Assembly: GCA_910580045.1 (NCBI GenBank)
Contig: CAJTXF010000029.1
Span: 1 to 29,556, forward strand
Origin: an uncultured Eubacteriales bacterium
GTDB lineage: Bacteria > Bacillota > Clostridia > Oscillospirales > Acutalibacteraceae
Reading direction: 5' to 3'
DNA length: 29,556 nt
This document shows, piece by piece, positions 6,531-15,028 of this stretch. Both the position numbers and the translations under genes were made by a program. The notes under the pieces are model-generated. The model made no database searches and was not told the DNA's origin. It saw nothing but the letters and a program-made list of their open reading frames with translations. Within the stretch, counting starts at the first letter, position 1, and every line of letters begins with the position of its first letter.

Positions 6531-9103
6531 CCTGTTATCCATATGAGCAGCGGAAGTACATATACAGCTAGAAGGAGCAACACAAACGCAGTATACAATA
6601 AGGCTGGGGCAATCTGATACCAGCGTATTGTCAGCCAGTGCAGCCATTTTTTACGCTGCAACACCCAGCAGATACTTAAAATAACCATCCCGCCTATACT
6701 GATATATAGACCTGGTAAAAATCCAACAGGGATATAGAGAAGCATAATATCGTTCTCTCCATTGGCTAGAGGAATCTCCATAAAGCAGTCTAAAACAATT
6801 CTAGGCTGCACTTGCCCCCCATTGACCAGAACCCTCATTCCTGGATTCCAAGGGATAGATAGGAACAGCGCCTGTCCGGAATTACTGTGGATTTTTCCAG
6901 TTATCTCGTTGTTTTCATAACACAACTCTCCATTGGTCAGGGCACCACGCAAAGCTGCTGCTTGGGAAAAGTCCATACTCCAAACGCCAAAGGAACAAAG
7001 CTCTGCCTGCCTTTTTATCTCAATTTGTACATGAACCATTTCCTGCTCAAAGGTACCCAAATTCAAAATCCCATTGCAGCTCTGTGTGGGATAACTCTCA
7101 GTCACTTCTACCCCATTGACCGTCACAGAAAATACCTCGTTGATTTTCTCCCGCAAACGGGTGGAGATACAGTCAAAGGCATCAAAATACAGTGTTGTCT
7201 GCTTCTCCACAGAGATTTCATACTGCAAAACACCTGGTTCAAGTAAAATTCTATCACTCTCCCAGCGGAGCGTCCTGTTTATAGGCATATGAGATTCAAA
7301 CGCCGGAGCTCCTGTAAGAATCCTAGAGAGCTCATTTTGAAGCGCAATCCGGTCTCCCAGCACGAGTGTCTCCGGCAAGGTTTCTGCAGGCACCAGATAA
7401 CCCAAGTTCCCAGCACCAGTGAGAGAATAATGCACTTCCTCGTTCAGCGAATACTTATTGGACAGAAGAATATCGCTGACTGTCGTTCCACAGCACCCCG
7501 AAATCTCCATCCAATAGGAAGAATAACCCAACTTTTTCATCACAGCAAGAAAGCGTTCATCTGTTAGAGAGGTATAGTGGCTGAGGGTGGGAAAACCGAG
7601 ACCGCCCAAAAGGTTCACATGACAAAACTTGCTCTCCGGTTTCACTCGATAAAGTCCCATATCTTCCGGTCCTGCGGTAGCCAACACAGCAAGGCTCTTC
7701 TCTGGAACATTGGCGGCAGAGCCAATCCAAATCTCTGCCTGTACCACGGATTGAACCAGGCAGAACGCCAGCAGCACCTTGCTCAGGAATTTCCCGCCTG
7801 CCTTCCGCCAGAGGGAACAGACTAAAAACACACCACTGAGGCATGTTAACCAGAACAGCGTCAGCAAGCCAAACGCCTGTGGTGATACCCACAGAGTGTG
7901 CGTGTATTCACTTACTGTTTTATAGGCGCCGGTCAGCAGATATGCCCCGGCAGCCAAAGAGAGGGATACACTTATCGCGAGTGCAAACTTCGCCTGGCTC
8001 GACAGCGGCTTCCCCTTTTTGCGCTGAGTTCTCAGCCCTATCGCCATAAACCACAGACCAAACAACACAGGCATATAACCATAGCGAGCCGGAAAGGCCT
8101 GATAACTGCCGGTATGCCACATTTTGTTGATTGGTTCCACCAACATCGGCAAAACAGTCAGTCCCCAACAAATAGCCACTGCCCTGCCTTTAGGAGAGGG
8201 GGGGGACGGACGGTACAGCCATGGCAGAACCGCCGCGCTGGCAGAGCAGAACAGCACCGGAAGCGTGGTGGATATCATCGCCCAAAAGCCGCCGCTGCGA
8301 ATAGAGTCTGCCACTCCTCCGCTTGTTCGAGCAGAGGACAGGCACTGCAACAGTGATGGAAGCCAGATGACTGCTGTAAGCAGCAGTGCCGTTAAGGCTC
8401 CTGCTCCCAGCTTTCCTGCTGTCACGCCTCTCTTTTCCGGCGGCACACATACCCATAAGAATATGCCGCTGCAGAGTATCAGCTCCAGAAAGACCATATA
8501 GCTTAGATAGTAATTTGTTGCTATAGCTATGGTCAGCGTAGCTGTAAAAAGCCCAATCTTGCCCTCCTCTATTACCCGAAGAAAGCCAATCACAAGTATA
8601 GGGAACAAATAGAGCATATCCAGCCAAACCAAATTCTGGTAGTATAGCATCCCATAGCCGCACAGCCCATAGGACAAGCTCAGAGCCAACTGCGCAGAAA
8701 ATGGTAGGCTTGGAGCCTCTCTGCGAAAAAATACAGATGCTGTGGCAGCTGCCAAAGACAGCTTTACTAAAACTAAAATATTAACCAGATGGTATATCTC
8801 AGCTTTCTCAATCAAAACAACCAACAGATGAAAGGGGCTGGAGAGAAAGAAAAAGAATACACCCCAAAAGCTCATCCCACCTGCATTCTGCAAATTTAGA
8901 AACATGCTTGAATTGCCGGACAGAATATCCTTCAGCTCCATCAGCAGGGGAACAACCTGTTGTGACATATCTCCCCATGCCAGAGTCCGTTCGCCGAACG
9001 GATACAGGCCAGAGACAGCAAACACTCCACAAAGGAGAATTGCCGATACCCCAAATGCTGATACCGGCAAAATCCATTTTTTCAAATTGCAATTATCTCT
9101 CAT
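6527..9103 (-). CDS. YfhO-family multi-pass membrane protein
   Basis: The 858-residue protein starts with a transmembrane segment (about residues 10-32), then about ten more hydrophobic segments up to about residue 450. A long extracytoplasmic region rich in beta-type sequence follows (about 460-790), and two C-terminal membrane helices end the protein. The early loop FGERTLAWGDMSQQVVP and the overall plan match the YfhO family (GT-C-like fold). The B. subtilis member works with CsbB in glycosylating lipoteichoic acid; a similar cell-surface sugar-transfer role here is inferred. No CsbB-like partner is adjacent. There is no clear ribosome binding site before the ATG at 9103. The gene is single, convergent with the dap operon, and follows tyrS after 133 bp without an obvious terminator. 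Confidence 0.85.
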   Translation of the reverse strand: MRDNCNLKKWILPVSAFGVSAILLCGVFAVSGLYPFGERTLAWGDMSQQVVPLLMELKDILSGNSSMFLNLQNAGGMSFWGVFFFFLSSPFHLLVVLIEKAEIYHLVNILVLVKLSLAAATASVFFRREAPSLPFSAQLALSLSYGLCGYGMLYYQNLVWLDMLYLFPILVIGFLRVIEEGKIGLFTATLTIAIATNYYLSYMVFLELILCSGIFLWVCVPPEKRGVTAGKLGAGALTALLLTAVIWLPSLLQCLSSARTSGGVADSIRSGGFWAMISTTLPVLFCSASAAVLPWLYRPSPPSPKGRAVAICWGLTVLPMLVEPINKMWHTGSYQAFPARYGYMPVLFGLWFMAIGLRTQRKKGKPLSSQAKFALAISVSLSLAAGAYLLTGAYKTVSEYTHTLWVSPQAFGLLTLFWLTCLSGVFLVCSLWRKAGGKFLSKVLLAFCLVQSVVQAEIWIGSAANVPEKSLAVLATAGPEDMGLYRVKPESKFCHVNLLGGLGFPTLSHYTSLTDERFLAVMKKLGYSSYWMEISGCCGTTVSDILLSNKYSLNEEVHYSLTGAGNLGYLVPAETLPETLVLGDRIALQNELSRILTGAPAFESHMPINRTLRWESDRILLEPGVLQYEISVEKQTTLYFDAFDCISTRLREKINEVFSVTVNGVEVTESYPTQSCNGILNLGTFEQEMVHVQIEIKRQAELCSFGVWSMDFSQAAALRGALTNGELCYENNEITGKIHSNSGQALFLSIPWNPGMRVLVNGGQVQPRIVLDCFMEIPLANGENDIMLLYIPVGFLPGLYISIGGMVILSICWVLQRKKWLHWLTIRWYQIAPALLYTAFVLLLLAVYVLPLLIWITG

Positions 9104-9236
9104 AAAGAGAGTATGCCATATTTTTTTGACTTTATTCCTGCTATAAATCGAAAAAGTCTCTTACAACAGGATTATGAAATACCTGAAAAGATACAAAGCT
9201 CTGTAGCCCAGCAGATTCTCAAAATTCAGACTCCAC

Positions 9237-10457
9237 TTATAGTGTAATCTTGTGGAAAACCTTCTTGCCTTTCTTTACAATCAGGCCCTCCTGCAGCTGC
9301 GCCAGAGTAAAGACCGCCGCAAAATCTGTTACCTTTTCATCGTTGACAGAGATACCACCCTGCTGCACCAAACGGCGTCCCTCACCTTTGGACGCTGTCA
9401 GCCCGGCCTTGACCAGCAAATCCAGAATGCTGATTTCGCCATTGGTCAAATCCCCTTCACTCAACTGAGTAGACGGCATATTCTCTGTGGAACTCCCTAT
9501 ACTAAACAGGGCACGGGCGCCCTCCTGCGCCTTTTTCGCCTCTTCCTCACCATGAACCATCTCGGTGAGCTCATAGGCCAAAATCTCTTTCGCTCTGTTT
9601 AGTTGGCTGCCCTCCCAATGGGACATTTCCTCAACCTCCTCCAAAGGCAGGAAGGTGAGCATTCGAATGCACTTGATTACATCTGCATCACCCACGTTCC
9701 GCCAGTACTGGTAGAAGTCAAAGGGAGAGGTTTTGTTGGCGTCCAGCCATACGGCGTTTCCAGCAGTTTTCCCCATCTTGTTGCCCTGCGAGTCAGTGAG
9801 CAGGTTGATGGTCAAAAGCTGAGCGTCCTTGCCTAACTTCCGGCGAATGAGCTCTGTGCCACCCAGCATATTGCTCCACTGGTCATTTCCGCCGAACTGC
9901 ATATTGCAGCCATAATGCTGGAAGAGATGGTAAAAGTCATAGGACTGCATAATCATGTAGTTGAATTCCAAGAAAGAGAGGCCTTTCTCCATCCGCTGTT
10001 TGTAGCAGTCAGCCCGCAGCATATTATTGACTGAGAAGCAGGCACCAACCTCCCGCAGCAAATCCACATAGTTTAGCTCCAGCAACCAGTCCGCGTTATT
10101 AAGCATCTGCGCCTTACCCTCACCGAACTCAATGAAGCGCTCCATCTGTTTTTTGAAGCAGGCGGCATTATGATTGATGTCTTCCCGGGTGAGCATAGGC
10201 CGCATATCTGTGCGGCCGGAGGGGTCTCCAATCATGGTGGTAGCCCCGCCAATCAGGGCAATAGGGCGGTTGCCTGCCATTTGCAGACGCTTCATCAGCA
10301 CCAGCGTCATAAAATGACCAGCAGTTAGACTGTCAGCAGTGCAGTCATATCCAATATAGAAGGTGGCCTTTCCAGCATTTACCAGCTCGCGGACTCCCTC
10401 TTCATCAGTTACTTGGGCAATTAAGCCTCTGGCCTGCAGTTCTTCATACAGCTGCAT
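9237..10457 (-). CDS. tyrS: Tyrosyl-tRNA synthetase
   Basis: It charges tRNA-Tyr with tyrosine. Class I features are visible: YIGYDCTADSLTAGHFM near residue 40, with TAGH as the HIGH-like motif; GGATTMIGDPSGR; YDFYHLFQHYGCNMQFGGNDQW in the tyrosine site; and GNKMGKT as the KMSKS loop. An S4-type RNA-binding domain forms the last 70 residues (LLVKAGLTASKGEGRRLV). The ATG at 10457 lies 9 nt from AGGA and gives 406 residues; another ATG at 10463, 3 nt from it and directly after the stop of the upstream HAD gene, is possible. It is the last gene of a T-box-controlled operon, which fits its tyrosine-specific regulation. Confidence 0.95.
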   Translation of the reverse strand: MQLYEELQARGLIAQVTDEEGVRELVNAGKATFYIGYDCTADSLTAGHFMTLVLMKRLQMAGNRPIALIGGATTMIGDPSGRTDMRPMLTREDINHNAACFKKQMERFIEFGEGKAQMLNNADWLLELNYVDLLREVGACFSVNNMLRADCYKQRMEKGLSFLEFNYMIMQSYDFYHLFQHYGCNMQFGGNDQWSNMLGGTELIRRKLGKDAQLLTINLLTDSQGNKMGKTAGNAVWLDANKTSPFDFYQYWRNVGDADVIKCIRMLTFLPLEEVEEMSHWEGSQLNRAKEILAYELTEMVHGEEEAKKAQEGARALFSIGSSTENMPSTQLSEGDLTNGEISILDLLVKAGLTASKGEGRRLVQQGGISVNDEKVTDFAAVFTLAQLQEGLIVKKGKKVFHKITL

Positions 10458-10463
10458 ATTCAT

Positions 10464-11183
10464 TCATCCTTTCTTGTTTTCATTTATGATATAGTTCATG
10501 GCATCCTTCAGTGAAGCGGCTGTGTATTCAGGAGCACCAATCGAATCTGGTACCTCCATGAACCCGTTGACTGGCAGCCAAATTACCGGCATATGGGCAG
10601 CGTGGGCGCAGAGGATATCAAAGGGATGGTCTCCTACATAGATACATTTTGAAGGCTCTGTACCAATACGCTCACAAGCCAGCTCCATGATGGCCGCATC
10701 TGGTTTATAAAGCTCTGCTTCCTCCGAAATAATCACCGGGTCAAAAAAGTGAGCAATTCCCATTTCTTCCAGCACATTGCGAACCTTCCCATGATTATTA
10801 CTGACAATTCCCAAATGCATACCACTTTCACGAAGTCTTTACAGGATTTCCAGCGCATCCGGAGCAAGGATATACTGGTTTTCATAACCTTGAGTAAATT
10901 TCTCTGCCAACTCTTGAACAACAGATGACTCCAGCTTTAAGATGCGGCCATATACTCCAGCCACATGGGCAATATATTCCTCATCCGGCATTCGAACACC
11001 AGTCTCGTTCTCTTTCATAATCTGCTGGCCCTGCCACAGCTCACTAGCCGCATAGGCTCTCTCCACAGCTTCCCGTTCCACATCCGGCGTATGAGCAGAC
11101 ACAATTTCAAATACCTTCTCCGAAATGCTCGGCTGCTTGAACAGCAGGGTATTGTCAATATCGAAGAACACAGCCTGATACAT
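10464..11183 (-). pseudogene. HAD-family phosphatase interrupted by an in-frame TAA
   Basis: Read through, this is a 239-residue haloacid-dehalogenase-type hydrolase: motif I FFDIDNTLL at residues 6-14 (nucleophile Asp8), motif II IVSNNHGK, motif III lysine in ELYKPDAAI, and motif IV VGDHPFDI. The frame is unbroken except for one TAA at 10841-10839, codon 115, in the sequence DALEIL-stop-RLRESG, where homologues usually have Lys or Arg; one base change from AAA would explain it. The 5' part (114 residues) keeps the nucleophile and cap region, and the 3' part keeps motifs II-IV. Neither alone should be an active enzyme. The GGAGG 8 nt before the ATG at 11183 is intact, suggesting recent loss, an assembly error or readthrough. 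It lies between a GNAT gene and tyrS. Confidence 0.85.
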
Positions 11184-11187
11184 CCAT

Positions 11188-11667
11188 TTATCCTCCTTTT
11201 TCTGTCATCCGTTTCTCATATCCAACCAAATCCATCCCCGGCTTGAGCTGCCTCCAAATCCCCAGGGAACGGTACCCCAGGCTCTCATAAAACCGGCACA
11301 ATGTGGCCTCCTGCAATATGGTGCCCAACTCCCATCGGCGTATGTTGGGGTATTCCGCTTCCAGAAGAATCACTGCCTCCCTGCCTATTCCTTGGCCCTG
11401 AAACTCCGGAACCAGGCCGATTGGCGAAATCGAGCGGCCATTTTCTACTGGCTTGGTGCAGACCAACCCCACTCTTTTACCATTGGCCAGAATAAACCAG
11501 CAATCCCGTTCTGGATTATCCAGCCTCCACTGCATCCACTCCAGGGATTCTGCCGCTGGATTCGTGTCATAGTCCTGATACTTTTCCAGCAGAGCGGCAA
11601 AGGCCTGACGCTGTATCTTTAACAGCGCTGCCGCGTCTCCTGGCCCGGCCCGCTCTAAACGAACCAT
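11188..11667 (-). CDS. GNAT-family N-acetyltransferase
   Basis: The 159-residue protein has the GNAT acetyl-CoA loop IGLVPEFQGQGIGREAV (QGQGIG) at about residues 80-97 and a C-terminal FYESLGYRSLG block (beta6-alpha4) typical of the fold, so it should acetylate a small molecule or protein amine with acetyl-CoA. The substrate cannot be told. The start at 11667 follows GGAGG by 8 nt; the frame is open upstream to 11700 but without a signal. It is the first gene after the tyrosine T-box and ends 4 nt before the HAD start, so it is in the same transcript as tyrS. Confidence 0.85.
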   Translation of the reverse strand: MVRLERAGPGDAAALLKIQRQAFAALLEKYQDYDTNPAAESLEWMQWRLDNPERDCWFILANGKRVGLVCTKPVENGRSISPIGLVPEFQGQGIGREAVILLEAEYPNIRRWELGTILQEATLCRFYESLGYRSLGIWRQLKPGMDLVGYEKRMTEKGG

Positions 11668-11703
11668 CCGAATCACCTCCACCGCCTTAAGCGCGACCAA
11701 CAG

Positions 11704-11999
11704 AAAAGCCCTCTGTCAAGCACGCAGCCAGCGCAGCTTTACAGAGGGCGACAAAAATCGCGGTACCACCTCAGTTTGCCAGAGCCTCACAACTCTAGCC
11801 TCAACGGGTACTTTCATACCCTGACAGGATAACGTTTGTCAAACGGCTCCTCCTACTCACCCAAAAGACTTTCAGAGAAGCAGCTCAGGGAGGTAATTTC
11901 AGCCGCTGCCATGGTTCCGCTTACACCAACCGCGGACTCTCTTTACCATCTAAAACAGCGCTTATTTGGGGTATTGGCCCCAGTCCCGTCACAGCCATT
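11704..11999 (-). promoter_or_regulatory. Tyrosine-specific T-box riboswitch
   Basis: On the minus strand the conserved T-box GAGGTGGTACCGCG lies at 11772-11759. It is followed by a terminator stem GCCCTCTGT (11749-11741) pairing with ACAGAGGGC (11716-11708) and a T-run (11707-11704). Upstream, AAAGAGAGT and the stem I apical sequences are seen near 11940. The specifier loop reads GAAATTACC at 11900-11892, containing TAC (11895-11893), a tyrosine codon, in agreement with tyrS in the operon. Uncharged tRNA-Tyr should stabilise the antiterminator and switch on the operon. The first base of the leader is estimated from the promoter. Assignment of TAC as specifier rests on position and on tyrS; I have not folded the RNA. 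Confidence 0.9.
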
Positions 12000-12005
12000 G
12001 CACAC

Positions 12006-12034
12006 ATTCTAGCAGATTGCAAATCAATTGTCAA
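12006..12034 (-). promoter_or_regulatory. Promoter of the T-box tyrS operon
   Basis: On the minus strand, TTGACA (12034-12029), a 17-bp spacer and TAGAAT (12011-12006) form a near-consensus promoter. The recN stop codon TGA (12033-12031) lies inside the -35 hexamer. Confidence 0.85.
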
Positions 12035-13689
12035 GGTCTTTTCAACATTTCTCCTGCCATATCTAATTGCAGCTGGGTAATTTCTTCTCCGCCAATAATG
12101 CGGGCCAGCTCTCGTTTGCGGCCCTCCAAGTCCAACGGCACAACCTGTGTGAAGGTGCGCCCCTTTTCCACATGTTTGCTGATGCGCAGATGATGATCTG
12201 CCATGGCGGCAATCTGGGCCAGGTGTGTAATGCACAGCACTTGACGGTTCTCGCTGACCTGGCGGAGCTTCTCTCCAATTCGGTTGGCAGCCGCGCCGCT
12301 GACACCTGCATCTACCTCGTCAAAAATCAGTGTGTCAATCTTATCCCGTCCGGAGAGCACAGTCTTTACTGCCAGCATGATACGGGAGAGCTCGCCGCCA
12401 GAGGCAATTTTGGAAAGAGGTTTTGCAGGCTCCCCCTTATTGGCTGAGACCAAAAACTGCGTCTTGTCACAGCCCGTGGGCGTTAATGGAACCCGCTCTG
12501 TTTCCACTACAAACTCTACGCCCGGCATGTTGAGAAAGCTCAGCTCTGCCTTTACCTGCTTGGTAAAGCGCTCTCCCGCAGCACGGCGCTTTTCAGAAAG
12601 CTCTCTGGCCAGGCGGATAGCCTCCTGTTTGGCTACCTCGTACTCCCCTTCCAGCTTTTCCCGTTCTTCGTCTGCAAACTCAATGTGGTGGAGATTCTCC
12701 CTGCACTTGTCCAGGTACTCCAACATTTTCTCCTCTGTATCTCCATATTTCATCCCTAACCGATACAGCTGGTCCAACCGCTCCTCAATCTCGTCCAGAG
12801 CGGAGGGGTCATAATCCACAGTCAGGTCCTGAATAACGCTCTCCGCATCCTCAATCAGAAATCCCGCCTCCCGTAACTTCTGCAGCGGCTCGTCCAACTG
12901 GGGCAAATAACTGGAAACCCGTTCCAACTCCCCGGCAGCGCGAGTCAGCTCAGACGCAATGCCATTTCTCTCCTCATCGCCAAAGAGAATCACCTTTACC
13001 AGCTCAACAGCGGCAGAAATTTTTTCGCTGTTACGTGCCGCTTCCCGCTCCTGATTTAGCGCCTCCCGCTGGCCGGGGATAAGCTCCGCTGACTCAAGCT
13101 CATTGATTTGATACCGCAAAAGATCCGCTTGACGGCTCTTCTCCCCCTCGTCAGTATTGAGCTCTTTGAGTTTCCGCTGAAGACTGCGCAGCTGCCGGTA
13201 GCTGGCCTGGTATCTCTCTAAAAGTCCCTCTAATCTGCCGAAGCTGTCAATATAGGTCATGTGTATTTCTGGGGAGAGCAGCTCATAACTCTCATGCTGA
13301 CCGTGGATTCCCACCAACCGGGGTCCAATGGTTTTCAGCATGGTGACTGTGGCTGGGGAGCCATTGAGCTTACAGGTGGAACGCCCCTCTAACCGGATGA
13401 CTCGCTGAACCAGCAATGAGCCATCCTCTTCTCGGGGCACAGAGAGCTCGTCCAGCAGCTTCAGAACATCCTCAGCCAAATCCGTAAACAAGGCAGAGAC
13501 AGAGGCCTCTGACTCACCAGTACGGACCAGCTCTCTTGAGGTCCGCTCACCCAGCACCGCGTGAATCGCGTCTATAATGATAGATTTGCCTGCGCCCGTC
13601 TCGCCGGTAAGCACGGTGAAGCCCTGCTCCAACTCAATGGAAGCGCGTTCGATAACGGCAATATTATTAATAAACAGCTGTGCAAGCAT
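12031..13689 (-). CDS. recN: DNA repair protein RecN
   Basis: RecN is an SMC-like ATPase that acts early in double-strand break repair. The 552-residue protein has Walker A GETGAGKS near residue 31, a long coiled-coil middle (about 150-350, interrupted by a hinge-like section), the ABC signature SGGELSRIML and Walker B TLIFDEVDAGVSG, then ITHLAQIAAMADHH. The length is typical. The ATG at 13689 is used because AGGAGG lies 9 nt upstream; a TTG two codons earlier is only 3 nt from it. It is the last gene of the cluster after argR (20 nt), the arrangement seen in many Firmicutes, and its stop overlaps the next promoter. Confidence 0.96.
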   Translation of the reverse strand: MLAQLFINNIAVIERASIELEQGFTVLTGETGAGKSIIIDAIHAVLGERTSRELVRTGESEASVSALFTDLAEDVLKLLDELSVPREEDGSLLVQRVIRLEGRSTCKLNGSPATVTMLKTIGPRLVGIHGQHESYELLSPEIHMTYIDSFGRLEGLLERYQASYRQLRSLQRKLKELNTDEGEKSRQADLLRYQINELESAELIPGQREALNQEREAARNSEKISAAVELVKVILFGDEERNGIASELTRAAGELERVSSYLPQLDEPLQKLREAGFLIEDAESVIQDLTVDYDPSALDEIEERLDQLYRLGMKYGDTEEKMLEYLDKCRENLHHIEFADEEREKLEGEYEVAKQEAIRLARELSEKRRAAGERFTKQVKAELSFLNMPGVEFVVETERVPLTPTGCDKTQFLVSANKGEPAKPLSKIASGGELSRIMLAVKTVLSGRDKIDTLIFDEVDAGVSGAAANRIGEKLRQVSENRQVLCITHLAQIAAMADHHLRISKHVEKGRTFTQVVPLDLEGRKRELARIIGGEEITQLQLDMAGEMLKRP

Positions 13690-13709
13690 GCGCAAGCGCC
13701 TCCTCGCCT

Positions 13710-14162
13710 TTATGATTTCAGCAGCTTCCTCAACTCATCCTGGGTCTCCCGGGCAGCTGCTTCTGTTTTGCACACCACAAAAATCGTGTCCTCACCGGCC
13801 AGGGTTCCTACAAAATTTTTCCAGTACATGGCGTCCATAGAGGCGCACACTGCCTGTGCCATCCCGTTCATGCACTTGATTACCAGCATGTTCTGTGCAG
13901 CATCTACAGCCAAGGCTGAATCTGTAAAGAGTGAATAGAATTTTGCGGACATATTATTGGTGGTCTCACTGCCAGTGGAATATTTATACTTCCCGCTGGG
14001 AGTAAGCGTCTTAACCAGCCGCAGCTCTTTAATATCGCGGGAAACCGTCGCCTGGGTTACGTCAAACCCAGCCTCCCGCAGATAACGGAGCAATTCGTCC
14101 TGAGTTTCCAGGTCATACTCCTTAATCAGTTCCAATATTTTCGCATGGCGTCGGTTTTTCAT
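13710..14162 (-). CDS. argR: Arginine repressor ArgR
   Basis: ArgR is a hexameric repressor/activator of arginine metabolism that uses arginine as co-repressor. The N-terminal winged helix-turn-helix (residues 1-70) includes TQATVSRDIKELRL. The C-terminal oligomerisation and arginine-binding domain includes GTLAGEDTIFVVC, close to the family GT(I/L)AGDDT motif. At 150 residues the length is standard. The ATG at 14162 is preceded by AAAGG at 7 nt; the GTG at 14186 would add eight non-homologous residues. It lies between nadK and recN as in many Firmicutes. No arginine genes are in the window, so its targets are elsewhere. Confidence 0.95.
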   Translation of the reverse strand: MKNRRHAKILELIKEYDLETQDELLRYLREAGFDVTQATVSRDIKELRLVKTLTPSGKYKYSTGSETTNNMSAKFYSLFTDSALAVDAAQNMLVIKCMNGMAQAVCASMDAMYWKNFVGTLAGEDTIFVVCKTEAAARETQDELRKLLKS

Positions 14163-14197
14163 CCCTATACCTTTCCGGCGTGGCACGCCTGTGTCTC

Positions 14198-15028
14198 CTA
14201 ATTGTCCAACAGCTTCTGGTTCAGTATATCATAAAAATTCCGATTTGTCAGCTTGATAAACCGGACATATTTTTTCGCCTTCGTAAAAGTCAGCCGGTCT
14301 CCCTCTTTCAGCTCAATGGGTTTCGCTCCGTCCACTGTCAAAACCAGCTTCCCGCGATTTCGGGGAATATCCACAGCCAGCAGAGTATCCGGCGCAAATG
14401 CCACACTGCGGTTAAATAAAGAGTGGGGACAGATGGGAGTGTAAACCATGCAATCCAAGGTTGGCTCTACTACCGGGCCTCCTGCTGAAAGGGAATAGGC
14501 GGTGGAACCCGTAGGGGTAGCCACAATAAATCCGTCTGCACGGTAAAGATATCCTGCGTTCTGCCCAAAGGCCATCCTATATTCCACAATCTTTGCCAAT
14601 TCACCGGACACCACTGCGTCATTTAAGGCCAAAAAGCCTCGGCTTTCTCCCTCTGACTCCAACACCACCTGCAGCATCATCCGGTGTTCTTCTCTCCAGC
14701 GGTACTTTGCCAGTTGGGACAAAAGAGGAATATCTTCCGGCTCCACATCTGTTGTAAAGCCCAGCTTTCCCGCGTTAATGCCCAGGAGCGGCTTGTTCAG
14801 CTCAGCTACCAGCTTTGCCGCGCAGATTACTGTACCATCGCCGCCAACAGCTACCAGCACGTCACAGGCCGAAATCTTTTCCAATGCCCTTCGACGCGCA
14901 GGGCCTTCTTCGTATAACCCCTCAATTCGTAATGTTTCACATCCAGCAGCGCACAGAACCGCAATAGCCTCCTCTGCATGGGCATGCGCACGCTCTTTAG
15001 CCGGGTTGGGCGCAATCCCTATTCTCAT
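14198..15028 (-). CDS. nadK: NAD kinase
   Basis: It phosphorylates NAD to NADP in the cytosol. The GGDGT nucleotide motif (VAVGGDGTV) is near residue 63, followed by GINAGKLGF, the NDAVVS block and PTGSTAYSLSAGGP, the ribose/adenine loop of the family; 276 residues is the normal size. The ATG at 15028 overlaps the TGA of the upstream gene (ATGA), so the two are probably translationally coupled; GAGGGAG lies upstream. The start is well supported because the conserved N-terminus MRIGIAPNPAK begins there. Confidence 0.95.
   Translation of the reverse strand: MRIGIAPNPAKERAHAHAEEAIAVLCAAGCETLRIEGLYEEGPARRRALEKISACDVLVAVGGDGTVICAAKLVAELNKPLLGINAGKLGFTTDVEPEDIPLLSQLAKYRWREEHRMMLQVVLESEGESRGFLALNDAVVSGELAKIVEYRMAFGQNAGYLYRADGFIVATPTGSTAYSLSAGGPVVEPTLDCMVYTPICPHSLFNRSVAFAPDTLLAVDIPRNRGKLVLTVDGAKPIELKEGDRLTFTKAKKYVRFIKLTNRNFYDILNQKLLDN

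Noticed and set aside
9104..9236. Terminator or RNA gene between tyrS and the YfhO-family gene
   Set aside because: No stem with a T-run and no tRNA-like fold could be found by eye; only AT-rich sequence.
10464..11183. Stop-codon reassignment to explain the TAA in the HAD gene
   Set aside because: TAA ends dapA, dapB, tyrS and the GNAT gene at the expected lengths, so it works as a normal stop.
11921..12235. Minus-strand open frame across the T-box leader
   Set aside because: It overlaps recN in another frame and the T-box RNA; no ribosome binding site or known domain.
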